Positions 1 to 7,731 of a stretch of DNA of 64,000 nucleotides are shown piece by piece. The position numbers and the translations under genes were made by a program. The DNA is from Streptomyces sp. AA1529 (lineage in GTDB: Bacteria > Actinomycetota > Actinomycetes > Streptomycetales > Streptomycetaceae): positions 62,001 to 126,000 of the forward strand of contig NZ_ALAP01000032.1 in NCBI RefSeq assembly GCF_000280905.1, written 5' to 3'. Position 1 is the stretch's first letter, and each line of letters opens with the position of its first letter. The notes under the pieces were generated by a model, which was given only the letters and a program-made list of their open reading frames with translations, was not told where the DNA came from and did not search any database.

Positions 1-1
1 G

Positions 2-598
2 GACCGGGACATCTTCTCGATGGAGGAGATGGTCGCCGCCTTCGACATCCGGGACGTCAACGCCAACCCGGCGCGCTTCGACCTGAAGAAGTGCGAGGCC
101 ATCAACGCCACGCACCTGCGGGAGATGCCGCTGAAGGACTTCATCGCCGCCTGCGAGCCCTGGCTGAAGGCCCCGCACGCGCCCTGGGACGAGGCGGACT
201 TCTCCCAGCAGGCCTTCGAGGAGCTGGCCCCGCTGGCCCAGACCCGGCTGACGGTCCTCTCGGACATCACCGACAACGTCGACTTCCTCTTCCTGGAGCG
301 GCCGGTCGAGGACGAGAAGTCCTGGCAGAAGGCGATGAAGGAGGGCTCGGTCGACCTGCTGCGCACGGCCCGCGCCCGGCTGGACACCGCCGACTGGCGG
401 TCCGCCGAGTCGCTCAAGGAGGCCGTCCTGGCCGCGGGGGAGGAGCACGGGCTGAAACTGGGCAAGGCCCAGGCCCCGGTACGGGTGGCCGTCACCGGCC
501 GGACCGTCGGTCTGCCGCTGTTCGAGTCCCTCCAGGTGCTCGGCAAGGACCGCACCCTGGAGCGCGTCGACGCGGCCCTGGCCAAGCTCGGTTCGTAG
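2..598 (+). CDS. gltX: Glutamyl-tRNA synthetase, C-terminal part
   Basis: The reading frame is open from the first bases of the window, so the gene is cut at its 5' end; about 198 C-terminal residues are present. This part is the anticodon-binding helical domain of a class I glutamyl-tRNA synthetase, recognised by FDLKKCEAINATHLR near the start and the ITDNVDFLF and LGKDRTLERVDAAL segments. The catalytic HIGH and KMSKS motifs lie outside the window. The enzyme charges tRNA-Glu in the cytosol, and two tRNA-Glu genes follow directly downstream, a functionally apt neighbourhood. Family assignment is firm; only the missing half is unknown. Confidence 0.93.
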   Translation, partial: DRDIFSMEEMVAAFDIRDVNANPARFDLKKCEAINATHLREMPLKDFIAACEPWLKAPHAPWDEADFSQQAFEELAPLAQTRLTVLSDITDNVDFLFLERPVEDEKSWQKAMKEGSVDLLRTARARLDTADWRSAESLKEAVLAAGEEHGLKLGKAQAPVRVAVTGRTVGLPLFESLQVLGKDRTLERVDAALAKLGS

Positions 599-645
599 CA
601 GCCGAGGTGGGGACGGTGCCCCGGAACGGACGCCGGTATCTCGTT

Positions 646-674
646 TTGGAGCACCGTCCTCGATCAGGTAATGT
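646..674 (+). promoter_or_regulatory. Putative promoter of the tRNA-Gln/Glu cluster
   Basis: A TTGGAG hexamer (646-651), a 17-base spacer and a TAATGT hexamer (669-674) form a sigma-70-like promoter about 90 bases before the tRNA-Gln gene, in a locally AT-richer stretch after gltX. This is pattern recognition only; a start site further downstream is possible. Confidence 0.45.
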
Positions 675-762
675 TCTGTCTGTCGCCGAGCGGGGCAGGC
701 CGAAAGGGCCGGAACCACACGGCGGCCACCCAGACAAAATCCCCCAGGGGGTTGCGTTTCGG

Positions 763-834
763 TGGGCTATGGTGTAATTGGCAGCACGACTGATTCTGGT
801 TCAGTTAGTCTAGGTTCGAGTCCTGGTAGCCCAG
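763..834 (+). tRNA. tRNA-Gln (CUG anticodon)
   Basis: A full cloverleaf can be drawn. The acceptor arm pairs TGGGCTA (763-769) with TAGCCCA (827-833), with G834 as discriminator. The anticodon stem is ACTGA/TCAGT (789-793/801-805) and the loop TTCTGGT gives anticodon CTG at 796-798. The T arm is GGTTCGAGTCC. The 3' CCA is not encoded. Confidence 0.95.
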
Positions 835-881
835 CAAGATCCGCGTTCTGTTCGGAAGCGTTCACGTTCTGCGAGATCGAG

Positions 882-954
882 GCCCCCGTTGTGTAGCGGC
901 CTAGCACGCCGCCCTCTCAAGGCGGTAGCGCCGGTTCGAATCCGGTCGGGGGTA
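882..954 (+). tRNA. tRNA-Glu (CUC anticodon), copy 1
   Basis: A cloverleaf with acceptor arm GCCCCCG (882-888) against CGGGGGT (947-953, one G-U pair), anticodon stem CCGCC/GGCGG and loop CTCTCAA, giving anticodon CTC at 916-918. The T loop GGTTCGAATCC is standard. CCA is not encoded. It is identical over its whole length to the copy at 1001-1073. Confidence 0.96.
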
Positions 955-1000
955 CGGATTCCGTCCGGAGTCGGCTGACCCGGGTGGGATCACAGATAGG

Positions 1001-1073
1001 GCCCCCGTTGTGTAGCGGCCTAGCACGCCGCCCTCTCAAGGCGGTAGCGCCGGTTCGAATCCGGTCGGGGGTA
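1001..1073 (+). tRNA. tRNA-Glu (CUC anticodon), copy 2
   Basis: An exact duplicate of the tRNA-Glu at 882-954, separated from it by 46 bases of unrelated sequence, with the same anticodon CTC. The identity of the pair suggests recent duplication or gene conversion. A strong hairpin terminator follows within ten bases. Confidence 0.96.
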
Positions 1074-1082
1074 CTCGATCAC

Positions 1083-1114
1083 CGAAGGCCCCGCACCCAG
1101 GTGCGGGGCCTTCG
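1083..1114. terminator. Bidirectional hairpin terminator after the tRNA cluster
   Basis: A perfect inverted repeat CGAAGGCCCCGCACC / GGTGCGGGGCCTTCG with a two-base loop lies between the tRNA cluster on the + strand and the convergent MerR gene on the - strand. It probably ends both transcripts. Confidence 0.8.
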
Positions 1115-1154
1115 TCGTCTCCGTTCAGCTCCGCACCGGGCCCTCGGCGGCCGG

Positions 1155-1820
1155 TCAGCCCTCGGCCCCGAACCGGCGCGCCGACTCCTCCACGTGCGCG
1201 AGCCGCCGCAGACTCAGCAGTACCGGTTCGTAGAGCACGGTCAGCGCCACGCTGGCCTCCACTTGTGCCTCCTGGTCCGGAAAACTCTCCAGCAGGTCCA
1301 GTTCGGCCCCCGCCGTGCGCTCGGCCGCCCGTGCGAACAGCGCCAGATGCGTTGCGGTGCACGGATAGCCGAGCCGGGTCAGCGCGGCGACGGCCTCGGT
1401 GAGCGCCTGTCCGGGTGGGGAGTCGGGGCCTGCCTGCTGCCAGCCGAGTCCGTCGAGCAGCGCGGTCACCTCGCGCCGCGCCGCGGCCGCCTCGGCGGCA
1501 TCTCCGGCATCCCCGGCTCCGGTGTCGGCCTGTCGCGGCGGTACGGGCCGGGGGAGCGCCCAGGCGGCCGTGCCCAGCCGTTCGTGCTGGGAGAGCGATG
1601 CGTCGTCCACGGCGGCCAGCACCTCGCGGGCGGTCGTCACCGGCATCCGGCCCACCTGGATCAGCGCCCGCACCAGCCGCAGCCGGCGTACGTGGTCCTC
1701 GCCGTACTCGGCCTGGGTGGCGTTGACCCGGTGTCCACGGGGGAGCAGCCCTTCCCGCAGGTAGTACTTGATCGTCGCGGTCGGTACCCCGCTGCGTTCG
1801 CTCAACTCCGCCATGCGCAT
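1155..1820 (-). CDS. MerR-family transcriptional regulator
   Basis: A 221-aa DNA-binding regulator. Residues 1-70 form the MerR winged helix: MRMAELSERSGVPTATIKYY, then the LREGLL wing and the YGEDHVRRLRLVRAL helix. The remaining 150 residues are an Ala-rich helical effector domain of unknown ligand, with no cluster of cysteines that would suggest metal sensing. It is divergent from the DUF4188 gene at 1926, and a 23-base palindrome between them (1855-1877) has the spacing of a MerR operator. The simplest inference is that it regulates itself and the DUF4188 gene. Family call is firm; the inducer is unknown. Confidence 0.88.
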   Translation of the reverse strand: MRMAELSERSGVPTATIKYYLREGLLPRGHRVNATQAEYGEDHVRRLRLVRALIQVGRMPVTTAREVLAAVDDASLSQHERLGTAAWALPRPVPPRQADTGAGDAGDAAEAAAARREVTALLDGLGWQQAGPDSPPGQALTEAVAALTRLGYPCTATHLALFARAAERTAGAELDLLESFPDQEAQVEASVALTVLYEPVLLSLRRLAHVEESARRFGAEG

Positions 1821-1854
1821 GGGCTCTGTTCCTCGATTCCGGCTGGCGTTCTTG

Positions 1855-1877
1855 ATTGGAGAGTGGCACTATCCAAT
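1855..1877. promoter_or_regulatory. Palindromic operator between MerR and DUF4188 genes
   Basis: ATTGGA-g-AGTG-G-CACT-a-TCCAAT is a nearly perfect palindrome centred on base 1866, with one mismatched pair. It sits 35 bases upstream of the regulator start and 48 upstream of the DUF4188 start, in an AT-rich island. MerR regulators bind such long dyads inside the promoter spacer. Assignment to this MerR protein is inference from position. Confidence 0.65.
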
Positions 1878-1925
1878 TATCCGGGGTGTTCGCCCGCGGA
1901 GGCCTTCGCGACGTCTGGGGACGGG

Positions 1926-2423
1926 ATGACGAATCGGGTACAGCACGGGCGCCGCACCTCCGGCACCGAGGGCGGTGTGACCGTCTTCCTCATCGGCATG
2001 CGGATCAACCGCTTCCGGGCGCTGCGCCATTGGCTCCCGGTGTTCACGGCGATGCCGCGGATGCTGCGCGAGCTGCGAGCCGATGCAGCCGCCGGACTGC
2101 TCGCGAGCAGGGTCGTCACCAGCGGGCCGCGTGAGTTCGCGGTGATCCAGTACTGGGAGTCGACGGACAAGCTGCTGGCCTACGCCGCCGACTCCACACG
2201 TGCGCACCGACCCGCCTGGGCCGCCTTCAACCGCCGGGCCCGGGAGGGCAGGGGAGCGGTCGGGAGCTGGCACGAGACGTATGCCGTCCCGGCCGGGGCG
2301 CACGAGAGCATCTACTTCGACATGCCGCTCTACGGGCTGGCCGCCGCCCACGGCAGCGCCCCCGTCACACCGCAGCGGGACCGCGCGGCCCAGCGGCTGT
2401 CGTCCGCCTCCGGCGAGGCCTGA
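1926..2423 (+). CDS. DUF4188 / monooxygenase-like protein
   Basis: A protein of 165 aa. The core VTVFLIGMRINRFRALRHW, followed by RVVTSGPREFAVIQYWES and a C-terminal HETYAV and IYFDMPLYGLA segment, matches the DUF4188 family. These are small alpha-beta barrel proteins often annotated as monooxygenase-like; no reaction is established. The start is the ATG at 1926, because the upstream open frame runs through the tRNA region. It is divergent from, and probably controlled by, the MerR regulator through the palindrome at 1855-1877, so a small-molecule response such as detoxification is plausible but unproven. Confidence 0.75.
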   Translation: MTNRVQHGRRTSGTEGGVTVFLIGMRINRFRALRHWLPVFTAMPRMLRELRADAAAGLLASRVVTSGPREFAVIQYWESTDKLLAYAADSTRAHRPAWAAFNRRAREGRGAVGSWHETYAVPAGAHESIYFDMPLYGLAAAHGSAPVTPQRDRAAQRLSSASGEA

Positions 2424-2489
2424 CCCGCGGGGAGGCCGTGCGGGGAGCGGCGGACCGGGGTGCGGGCGGGGGAGCGGCGGAGGGTCGGT

Positions 2490-3212
2490 TCAGATCGCGC
2501 CCGGCCGCCGCAGCGACTCGCTGAGCCGGGTCGCCGCGTCCACGATGGCCTGGGCGTGCATCCGGCCGGGGTGGCGGGTGAGCCGCTCGATGGGCCCGGA
2601 GACGGAGACCGCGGCCACCACCCGGTTCGACGGGCCGCGTACGGGCGCCGAGACGGACGCCACACCCGGCTCCCGCTCGCCGATCGACTGGGCCCAGCCG
2701 CGGCGCCGCACCCCGGACAGCGCGGTGGCGGTGAAGCGCGCGCCCTGCAGCCCGCGGTGCAGCCGCTCGGGCTCCTCCCAGGCCATCAGGATCTGCGCGG
2801 CCGAGCCGGCCTTCATGGGCAGGGTGGAGCCGACCGGCACGGTGTCCCGCAGCCCGGAGAGACGTTCCGCCGCGGCCACGCAGATGCGCATGTCGCCCTG
2901 GCGGCGGTAGAGCTGCGCGCTCTCGCCGGTCACATCGCGCAGGTGGGTGAGCACCGGGCCCGCCGCCGCCAGGAGCCGGTCCTCGCCCGCCGCCGCGGCC
3001 AGCTCGCCCAGCCGGGGACCGAGGATGAACCGGCCCTGCATGTCGCGGGCCACCATGCGGTGGTGTTCGAGAGCCACCGCGAGCCGGTGCGCCGTGGGGC
3101 GCGCGAGACCGGTCGCGGAGACCAGCCCGGCGAGGGTGGCCGGACCGGACTCCAGAGCGCTCAGTACCAGAGCTGCCTTGTCGAGAACGCCGACGCCGCT
3201 AGAGTTGTCCAT
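2490..3212 (-). CDS. ndgR: IclR-family regulator NdgR (leucine / amino-acid metabolism)
   Basis: A protein of 240 aa with an N-terminal winged helix (residues about 8-65, GLARPTAHRLAVALEHH recognition region) and an IclR effector domain (about 75-235). NdgR is known in Streptomyces as the IclR-type regulator next to leuCD, controlling leucine, methionine and other amino-acid genes and affecting antibiotic production. Length and position opposite leuC fit that protein. The start is the ATG at 3212, giving MDNSSGVGVLDKAALVL; the frame upstream runs antisense through leuC and is not coding. The intergenic region with leuC probably holds its binding site. Confidence 0.9.
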   Translation of the reverse strand: MDNSSGVGVLDKAALVLSALESGPATLAGLVSATGLARPTAHRLAVALEHHRMVARDMQGRFILGPRLGELAAAAGEDRLLAAAGPVLTHLRDVTGESAQLYRRQGDMRICVAAAERLSGLRDTVPVGSTLPMKAGSAAQILMAWEEPERLHRGLQGARFTATALSGVRRRGWAQSIGEREPGVASVSAPVRGPSNRVVAAVSVSGPIERLTRHPGRMHAQAIVDAATRLSESLRRPGAI

Positions 3213-3230
3213 GCGTCGATACTCACGTCT

Positions 3231-3243
3231 CAAACTGTGAAAC
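3231..3243. promoter_or_regulatory. AT-rich control region between ndgR and leuC
   Basis: CAAACTGTGAAAC (on the other strand GTTTCACAGTTTG, with the GTTT half repeated) lies 19 bases from the ndgR start, in the AT-richest part of the divergent spacer. It is a candidate NdgR operator or promoter element. No binding consensus was tested. Confidence 0.35.
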
Positions 3244-3305
3244 GCAAGTTCAATTTTCCCGGCGAACCGCCAATCTTGAGGGACGGGCCGCCGCTGCGCG
3301 GGGGT

Positions 3306-3326
3306 CCCCCGGCCGCAGGCCGGGGG
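3306..3326. repeat. GC-rich perfect hairpin upstream of leuC
   Basis: CCCCCGGCC-GCA-GGCCGGGGG is a perfect 9-bp inverted repeat with a 3-base loop, 52 bases before the leuC start. Very similar palindromes recur between Streptomyces genes. Here it would sit in the leuCD leader and could affect its folding. Confidence 0.5.
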
Positions 3327-3378
3327 AGGTACTGATCTCGACATGTGGTCGGCGGCGCTGCCGACCGGAGGGAATGCG

Positions 3379-4803
3379 ATGGGACGCACACTCGCGGAGA
3401 AGGTCTGGGACGACCATGTCGTCAGGCGAGCGGAAGGTGAGCCGGACCTTCTCTTCATCGATCTGCACCTGCTCCACGAGGTGACCAGTCCGCAGGCCTT
3501 CGACGGACTCCGCAAGGCCGGCCGTGCCGTGCGGCGCACGGATCTGACCATCGCGACCGAGGACCACAACACCCCCACCCTCGACATCGACAAGCCCATC
3601 GCCGACCCGGTCTCCCGGGTCCAGTTGGAGACCCTGCGCAAGAACTGCGCGGACCTCGGGGTGCGGCTGCACCCGCTGGGCGACGTCGAACAGGGTGTCG
3701 TGCACGTGGTCGGGCCGCAGCTCGGCCTGACCCAGCCCGGCACGACCGTGGTCTGCGGGGACAGCCACACCTCGACCCACGGCGCGTTCGGCGCGCTGGC
3801 CTTCGGCATCGGCACCTCCCAGGTCGAGCACGTGCTCGCGACCCAGACGCTGCCCATGGCGCCGTTCCGCACCATGGCGGTCACCGTGAACGGCGAGCTG
3901 CCCGAGGACGTCACCGCCAAGGACCTGATCCTGGCCGTCATCGCCAGGATCGGCACCGGCGGGGGGCAGGGGTATGTGATCGAGTACCGGGGCGAGGCCA
4001 TCGAGAAACTGTCGATGGAGGCCCGCATGACCATCTGCAACATGTCCATCGAGGCGGGCGCCCGGGCCGGGATGATCGCCCCGGACGAGACCACCTTCGC
4101 CTACGTCCAAGGCCGTGAGCACGCCCCCCGCGGCGCGGACTGGGACGAGGCGGTCTCCTACTGGAAGACGCTGCGCACCGACCAGGACGCGGTCTTCGAC
4201 CACGAGGTCGTCATCGAGGCGTCCGAGCTCGCGCCGTTCGTCACCTGGGGCACCAATCCCGGACAGGGCGCGCCGCTGTCGCACGCGGTGCCGGACCCGG
4301 CCTCCTTCGAGGACTCCAGCGAGCGTTACGCGGCGGAGAAGGCCCTGGACTACATGGGGCTGAGCGCCGGGCAGCCGCTGCGCGAGGTCGCCGTCGACAC
4401 CGTCTTCGTCGGCTCGTGCACCAACGGGCGGATTGAGGACCTGCGTTCGGCCGCCGCGGTGCTGCAGGGACGCACGGTGGCCGACGGTGTCCGGATGCTG
4501 GTCGTGCCCGGCTCCGTTCGGGTCGCGCTGCAGGCCGTCGAGGAGGGGCTGGACGCGGTGTTCACCGCCGCCGGAGCCGAATGGCGGCACGCGGGGTGCT
4601 CGATGTGCCTGGGGATGAACCCCGACCAGCTTCAGCCCGGTGAGCGCGCCGCCTCCACCTCGAACCGCAACTTCGAGGGCCGCCAGGGCAAGGGCGGACG
4701 CACCCATCTGGTCTCACCGCAGGTGGCGGCGGCGACGGCGGTACTGGGCCACCTGGCCTCGCCCGCCGACCTGGCCGATGTACGCGAGCCGGCCGCGGTC
4801 TGA
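3379..4803 (+). CDS. leuC: 3-isopropylmalate dehydratase large subunit
   Basis: Aconitase-fold subunit of isopropylmalate isomerase, which converts 2- to 3-isopropylmalate in leucine synthesis using a [4Fe-4S] cluster. The protein is 474 aa. It shows [21 protein letters not shown], and the cluster cysteines sit in [14 protein letters not shown] and [11 protein letters not shown]. An in-frame ATG at 3343 exists, but the ATG at 3379 has a GGAGGG ribosome site six bases upstream and begins with the family-typical [15 protein letters not shown], so it is chosen. The partner leuD follows after 30 bases, as one operon. Regulation by the divergent ndgR is expected. Confidence 0.97.
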   Translation: MGRTLAEKVWDDHVVRRAEGEPDLLFIDLHLLHEVTSPQAFDGLRKAGRAVRRTDLTIATEDHNTPTLDIDKPIADPVSRVQLETLRKNCADLGVRLHPLGDVEQGVVHVVGPQLGLTQPGTTVVCGDSHTSTHGAFGALAFGIGTSQVEHVLATQTLPMAPFRTMAVTVNGELPEDVTAKDLILAVIARIGTGGGQGYVIEYRGEAIEKLSMEARMTICNMSIEAGARAGMIAPDETTFAYVQGREHAPRGADWDEAVSYWKTLRTDQDAVFDHEVVIEASELAPFVTWGTNPGQGAPLSHAVPDPASFEDSSERYAAEKALDYMGLSAGQPLREVAVDTVFVGSCTNGRIEDLRSAAAVLQGRTVADGVRMLVVPGSVRVALQAVEEGLDAVFTAAGAEWRHAGCSMCLGMNPDQLQPGERAASTSNRNFEGRQGKGGRTHLVSPQVAAATAVLGHLASPADLADVREPAAV

Positions 4804-4833
4804 CGGTCCGGGAAGCTCAAGGGAGACGCACTG

Positions 4834-5427
4834 ATGGAAGCCTTCACCACACACACCGGCCGGGCCGTCCCGCTGCGCCGCAGCAATGTCGACACCGACC
4901 AGATCATCCCGGCCCACTGGCTCAAGAAGGTCACCCGCGACGGTTTCGAGGACGGCCTCTTCGAGGCCTGGCGCAAGGACCCGGAGTTCGTCCTCAACCA
5001 GCCCGCTCACCGGGGCGGCACGGTGCTCGTCGCCGGCCCCGACTTCGGTACCGGCTCCTCCCGGGAGCACGCGGTCTGGGCGCTGCAGAACTACGGCTTC
5101 AAGGCCGTCGTCTCCTCCCGGTTCGCCGACATCTTCCGGGGCAACTCGCTCAAGAACGGCCTGCTCACGGTGGTGCTGCCGCAGGAGACGGTCGAGGAGC
5201 TGTGGCGGCTGGCGGAGGCGGACCCGGCCATCGAGGTGACCGTGGACCTGGTCCGGCGCAAGGTGCTGGCGCCCGGCCTCGACGCGGACTTCGAACTCGA
5301 CGAGAACGCCCGCTGGCGTCTGCTGGAGGGGCTGGACGACATCAGCCTCACGCTGAAGAACGAGGAGGCCATCGCGGAGTTCGAGAGCTCCCGGGCCGCC
5401 TTCAGGCCGCGCACGACGATTGCCTGA
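4834..5427 (+). CDS. leuD: 3-isopropylmalate dehydratase small subunit
   Basis: The 197-aa swivelling subunit of isopropylmalate isomerase. It begins [24 protein letters not shown] and carries the substrate-binding segment [17 protein letters not shown] and the [15 protein letters not shown] loop, all typical of LeuD. It pairs with LeuC to complete the active site. A GGGAGA ribosome site precedes the ATG, and the gene is cotranscribed with leuC. A strong hairpin follows at 5484. Confidence 0.97.
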   Translation: MEAFTTHTGRAVPLRRSNVDTDQIIPAHWLKKVTRDGFEDGLFEAWRKDPEFVLNQPAHRGGTVLVAGPDFGTGSSREHAVWALQNYGFKAVVSSRFADIFRGNSLKNGLLTVVLPQETVEELWRLAEADPAIEVTVDLVRRKVLAPGLDADFELDENARWRLLEGLDDISLTLKNEEAIAEFESSRAAFRPRTTIA

Positions 5428-5835
5428 CCTGCCCGCGCCCCGTCGGGCGCCGCAGGGCTGAGCACCCCTCAAAAAGCACTCTCCGCGCCCCCGCCGCACC
5501 CGGCGGGGGCGCGCTGCTGTTGCGTGGCGGTCCCGCGGGACCGGCGGAGGGAGGGGCGCCGACCGCTCCGCCGGGTGGCGCCGGCGGCCCCGGCGCGGCG
5601 CCGCGCCGGGCGCCACGTGTGCGCACACACGTGCGCTCATGATTGACGTGAATTAGTCTTGACGCAGGCTCCTGTCGCACTGAGACGCAGTGCTGCTCGC
5701 GACTCGCCCGCACGTTTCGCCTGGAGATGCCAACACGGCTTCTTCCCGGCGGAGTTGGGGCCCACACCTGCTACGTCCCCGCCGCACGCTGACCCGCTGG
5801 AAGCGACAACTCACCCCCAATGGCACAATCACCGC
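5428..5835. other. Intergenic region leuD - small ORF
   Basis: About 400 bases without a convincing gene. It holds the leuCD terminator, a GC-rich dyad around 5592-5607, and the near-palindrome CACGTGTGCGCACACACGTG at 5614-5633, followed by an AT-richer stretch (5640-5665). The last two could be an operator and promoter for the downstream gene. Confidence 0.4.
5484..5513 (+). terminator. Hairpin terminator after leuCD
   Basis: CGCGCCCCCGCCG-CACC-CGGCGGGGGCGCG is a perfect 13-bp stem with a 4-base loop, 57 bases after the leuD stop, with no U tract, as is usual in this genus. Confidence 0.75.
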
Positions 5836-6090
5836 ATGGAACGCGACGGTCAACTGGAGCTCTACGACCGACTCGCCGCCCGACTGAAGGAGGCGCATTC
5901 GCGGGTGCGCTCCCCGCACATCCCGCAGAGCGCACGGGTGCCGCTGACCCGGAGGCTGCTCGTCATCACCGCGGCTTCCAAGCACGATCTCGCCGGTGCC
6001 GAACGGCGTCTGGAGCGCCTGATGGCCGACATCGACGAGGGGCGGTTCAGCGCCGCGGCGGGGGACGTACGCATGGACGGAACTCCGTGA
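5836..6090 (+). CDS. Small conserved hypothetical protein upstream of hupS
   Basis: An 84-aa protein beginning MERDGQLELYDRLAARLKEAH. It is mostly predicted helix with charged heptads (KHDLAGAERRLERLMADIDEGRF) and has no enzyme motif. The open frame extends upstream to 5659, but that part reads like noncoding sequence; the ATG at 5836 fits a compact acidic/basic helical protein. Streptomyces genomes carry a small unknown gene at this place between leuD and hupS. Function unknown. Confidence 0.6.
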   Translation: MERDGQLELYDRLAARLKEAHSRVRSPHIPQSARVPLTRRLLVITAASKHDLAGAERRLERLMADIDEGRFSAAAGDVRMDGTP

Positions 6091-6214
6091 CGGGCGAGTT
6101 CGTTGCGGCACAAGGGTGATTCGCCCGTTTCGTGTTTGATTTGCGGTATATATCTGCCTAGCGTGCGAAAAAGCTGAACACATTCGTTCCGGCAAGGTCT
6201 CCGAAGGGGAAGAC

Positions 6215-6868
6215 GTGAACAAGGCGCAGCTCGTTGAAGCTATCCAAGATGACCTCGGTGGACGCCAGCAGGCCGCGGACGCGGTCGATGTGGTCCTGGA
6301 CGCGATCGTTCGTGCGGTCGTCGCCGGTGAGCGAGTTTCGGTCACCGGCTTCGGCTCTTTCGAGAAGGTCGACCGCCCGGCCCGGTACGCCCGCAACCCG
6401 CAGACCGGAGAACGTGTCCGGGTGAAGAAGACCTCCGTACCGCGCTTCCGCGCCGGTGCGGGATTCAAGGACCTGGTGAGCGGCGCGAAGAAGCTCCCCA
6501 AGAACGATGTCGCGGTCAAGAAGGCTCCCAAGGGCAGCCTCTCCGGCGGCACGGCCACCAAGAAGGCCACGGCCAAGAAGGCGGGTGCCAAGAAGGCGGC
6601 GGCGAAGAAGGCCACCACGGCCAAGAAGGCCACGCCGGCGAAGAAGGCGGCACCGGCGAAGAAGGCCACCACGGCCAAGAAGGCGGCGGCGAAGAAGGCA
6701 CCGGCGAAGACCGCCGCGGCCAAGAAGACCACCGCCAAGAAGGCCCCGGCCAAGGCCACCACGGCCAAGAAGGCCCCGGCGCGCAAGAGCACCGCCAAGA
6801 AAGCTCCCGCGCGCAAGACCGCCGCCCGCAAGACCACGGCCAAGAAGACCACCTCGCGTCGGCGGTGA
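6215..6868 (+). CDS. hupS: HU-like nucleoid protein with Lys/Ala-rich tail (HupS type)
   Basis: A 217-aa, two-part protein. Residues 1-95 are a standard HU fold ([20 protein letters not shown], then [23 protein letters not shown]). Residues 96-217 are a histone-H1-like tail made of repeated AKKA-type units. HupS in Streptomyces compacts spore DNA late in development. The GTG start at 6215 follows a GAAGGGGAAGA ribosome site. The region just upstream (6130-6180) is AT-rich, with TATATAT, and is a likely promoter. Two hairpins downstream probably end the transcript. Confidence 0.95.
   Translation: MNKAQLVEAIQDDLGGRQQAADAVDVVLDAIVRAVVAGERVSVTGFGSFEKVDRPARYARNPQTGERVRVKKTSVPRFRAGAGFKDLVSGAKKLPKNDVAVKKAPKGSLSGGTATKKATAKKAGAKKAAAKKATTAKKATPAKKAAPAKKATTAKKAAAKKAPAKTAAAKKTTAKKAPAKATTAKKAPARKSTAKKAPARKTAARKTTAKKTTSRRR
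6529..6865 (+). repeat. Degenerate tandem repeats coding the AKKA tail of HupS
   Basis: The hupS 3' half consists of imperfect tandem units of the type GCC-AAG-AAG-GC(C/G) spaced by Ala, Thr and Pro codons. Such tracts are prone to replication slippage, so tail length is expected to vary between strains. Confidence 0.8.
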
Positions 6869-6921
6869 GTCGCGTACCGCGGCTCGTCCGTACGCGACTC
6901 GTCCCCCGCTGTTGAGCGGGG
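6867..6921 (+). terminator. Tandem hairpins after hupS
   Basis: GAGTCGCGTAC (6867-6877) pairs perfectly with GTACGCGACTC (6890-6900) and overlaps the hupS stop codon. A second hairpin CCCCGC-N6-GCGGGG follows at 6904-6921. Together they are a likely terminator. Confidence 0.65.
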
Positions 6922-7518
6922 AAACGATCCCTCCCGCCGGCGGCGCACGCCACCAGCGGCGAGTGGACCACGCGGCCGCGCGCCGCGACGCCAGCGCCGG
7001 GCCGGGCTCCCTCGGGGGAGCCCGGCCCGCGGCATGTCCAAGGCCTTCCGGCCCCCGGTCTGCCCGTCCCCGGCTCCGGGGCCCGCCGCTACCGGTCATC
7101 GGCCCGTCGGTTCGGGCGCCGGGCCCCGGCCTGCCGGTCTCCGTTCACGGACCCCGCCCTCCCGGCTCCGGTCCACGGCCCCAGTGCACGCCCTCTTCCG
7201 CTTCCCGGGCGCCACGCCGCACGGCCCCCAGCTCCCACGGGCCCCGCCCCGACAGCGGCCGGGCGGCGACCGGATGGCGAGCGGTACCCGGGCGAGGGGA
7301 CGCGCCCGCTCGGAGGCGCCCCCAGGCTCCGAGGGCGCCCACAACGGCGCACAGGGCGTGCGAGAGCGCCGCGGCCGCCCGGCGAGCACTCCGTGGCCGC
7401 CCGACGAGCACTCCGCGTGGGCAACCTCCGGCATCCCGCCGCGGGACGGCGCCCGGAGGACACGGCGCCCCGCGAGAACTCCGCGCGGCACCCGGCATCC
7501 GCTGCCGGGCAGCGCCGA
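6869..7518. other. Long convergent spacer without a gene
   Basis: 650 bases between hupS and the minus-strand cofC operon. Besides the hairpins it contains a 22-base imperfect tandem repeat (7373-7394 and 7395-7416, two mismatches). The reading frames open here have the composition of GC-rich noncoding DNA (Pro/Arg/Gly only), and I see no RNA gene. Confidence 0.5.
7001..7026. terminator. Perfect GC hairpin in hupS-cofC convergent spacer
   Basis: GCCGGGCTCCC-TCGG-GGGAGCCCGGC is an 11-bp perfect stem with a stable TCGG tetraloop. It probably backs up termination between convergent transcripts. Confidence 0.55.
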
Positions 7519-7722
7519 CTACAGGGTCTGCAGGGTCACCACGGTGATCCGGCGTGCCTCGCCCTCGCCCTCGGTCTCGATCCGCACCCGCTGACCGGGG
7601 CGGAGCAGCAGCAGCCCGCCCGCGTCGAACGCGGGGGCCTCGAAGGGGAGCGGTGTGCCGTCGTCCAGCAGCACACTGCCGGACCGGGACGCCGGATCGT
7701 AGGTGTACGCCGTGGCCTGCAT
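7519..7722 (-). CDS. Small conserved protein, cold-shock-like fold possible
   Basis: A 67-aa protein. The pattern GSVLLDDGTPLPFEAPAF, then LRPGQRVRIETEGEGEARRI, alternates beta strands in the manner of a cold-shock or S1-like OB fold (aromatic and DDG turn, GQRV strand). I infer that fold; no nucleic-acid motif is exact. It starts 9 bases after the cofC stop and is certainly cotranscribed with it. Function unknown. Confidence 0.65.
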   Translation of the reverse strand: MQATAYTYDPASRSGSVLLDDGTPLPFEAPAFDAGGLLLLRPGQRVRIETEGEGEARRITVVTLQTL

Positions 7723-7731
7723 ACCCGCAGC

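Noticed and set aside
3213..3378. Leucine leader peptide attenuator upstream of leuC
   Set aside because: No short frame with a run of leucine codons was found; only a single GC hairpin is present.
2490..4094. 534-aa version of the IclR regulator starting inside leuC
   Set aside because: The extension is antisense to leuC; the protein begins properly at the ATG at 3212 with the family N-terminus.
7030..7518. A hidden gene in the hupS-cofC spacer
   Set aside because: All frames there give only Arg/Pro/Gly/Ala-rich text without motifs or ribosome sites.
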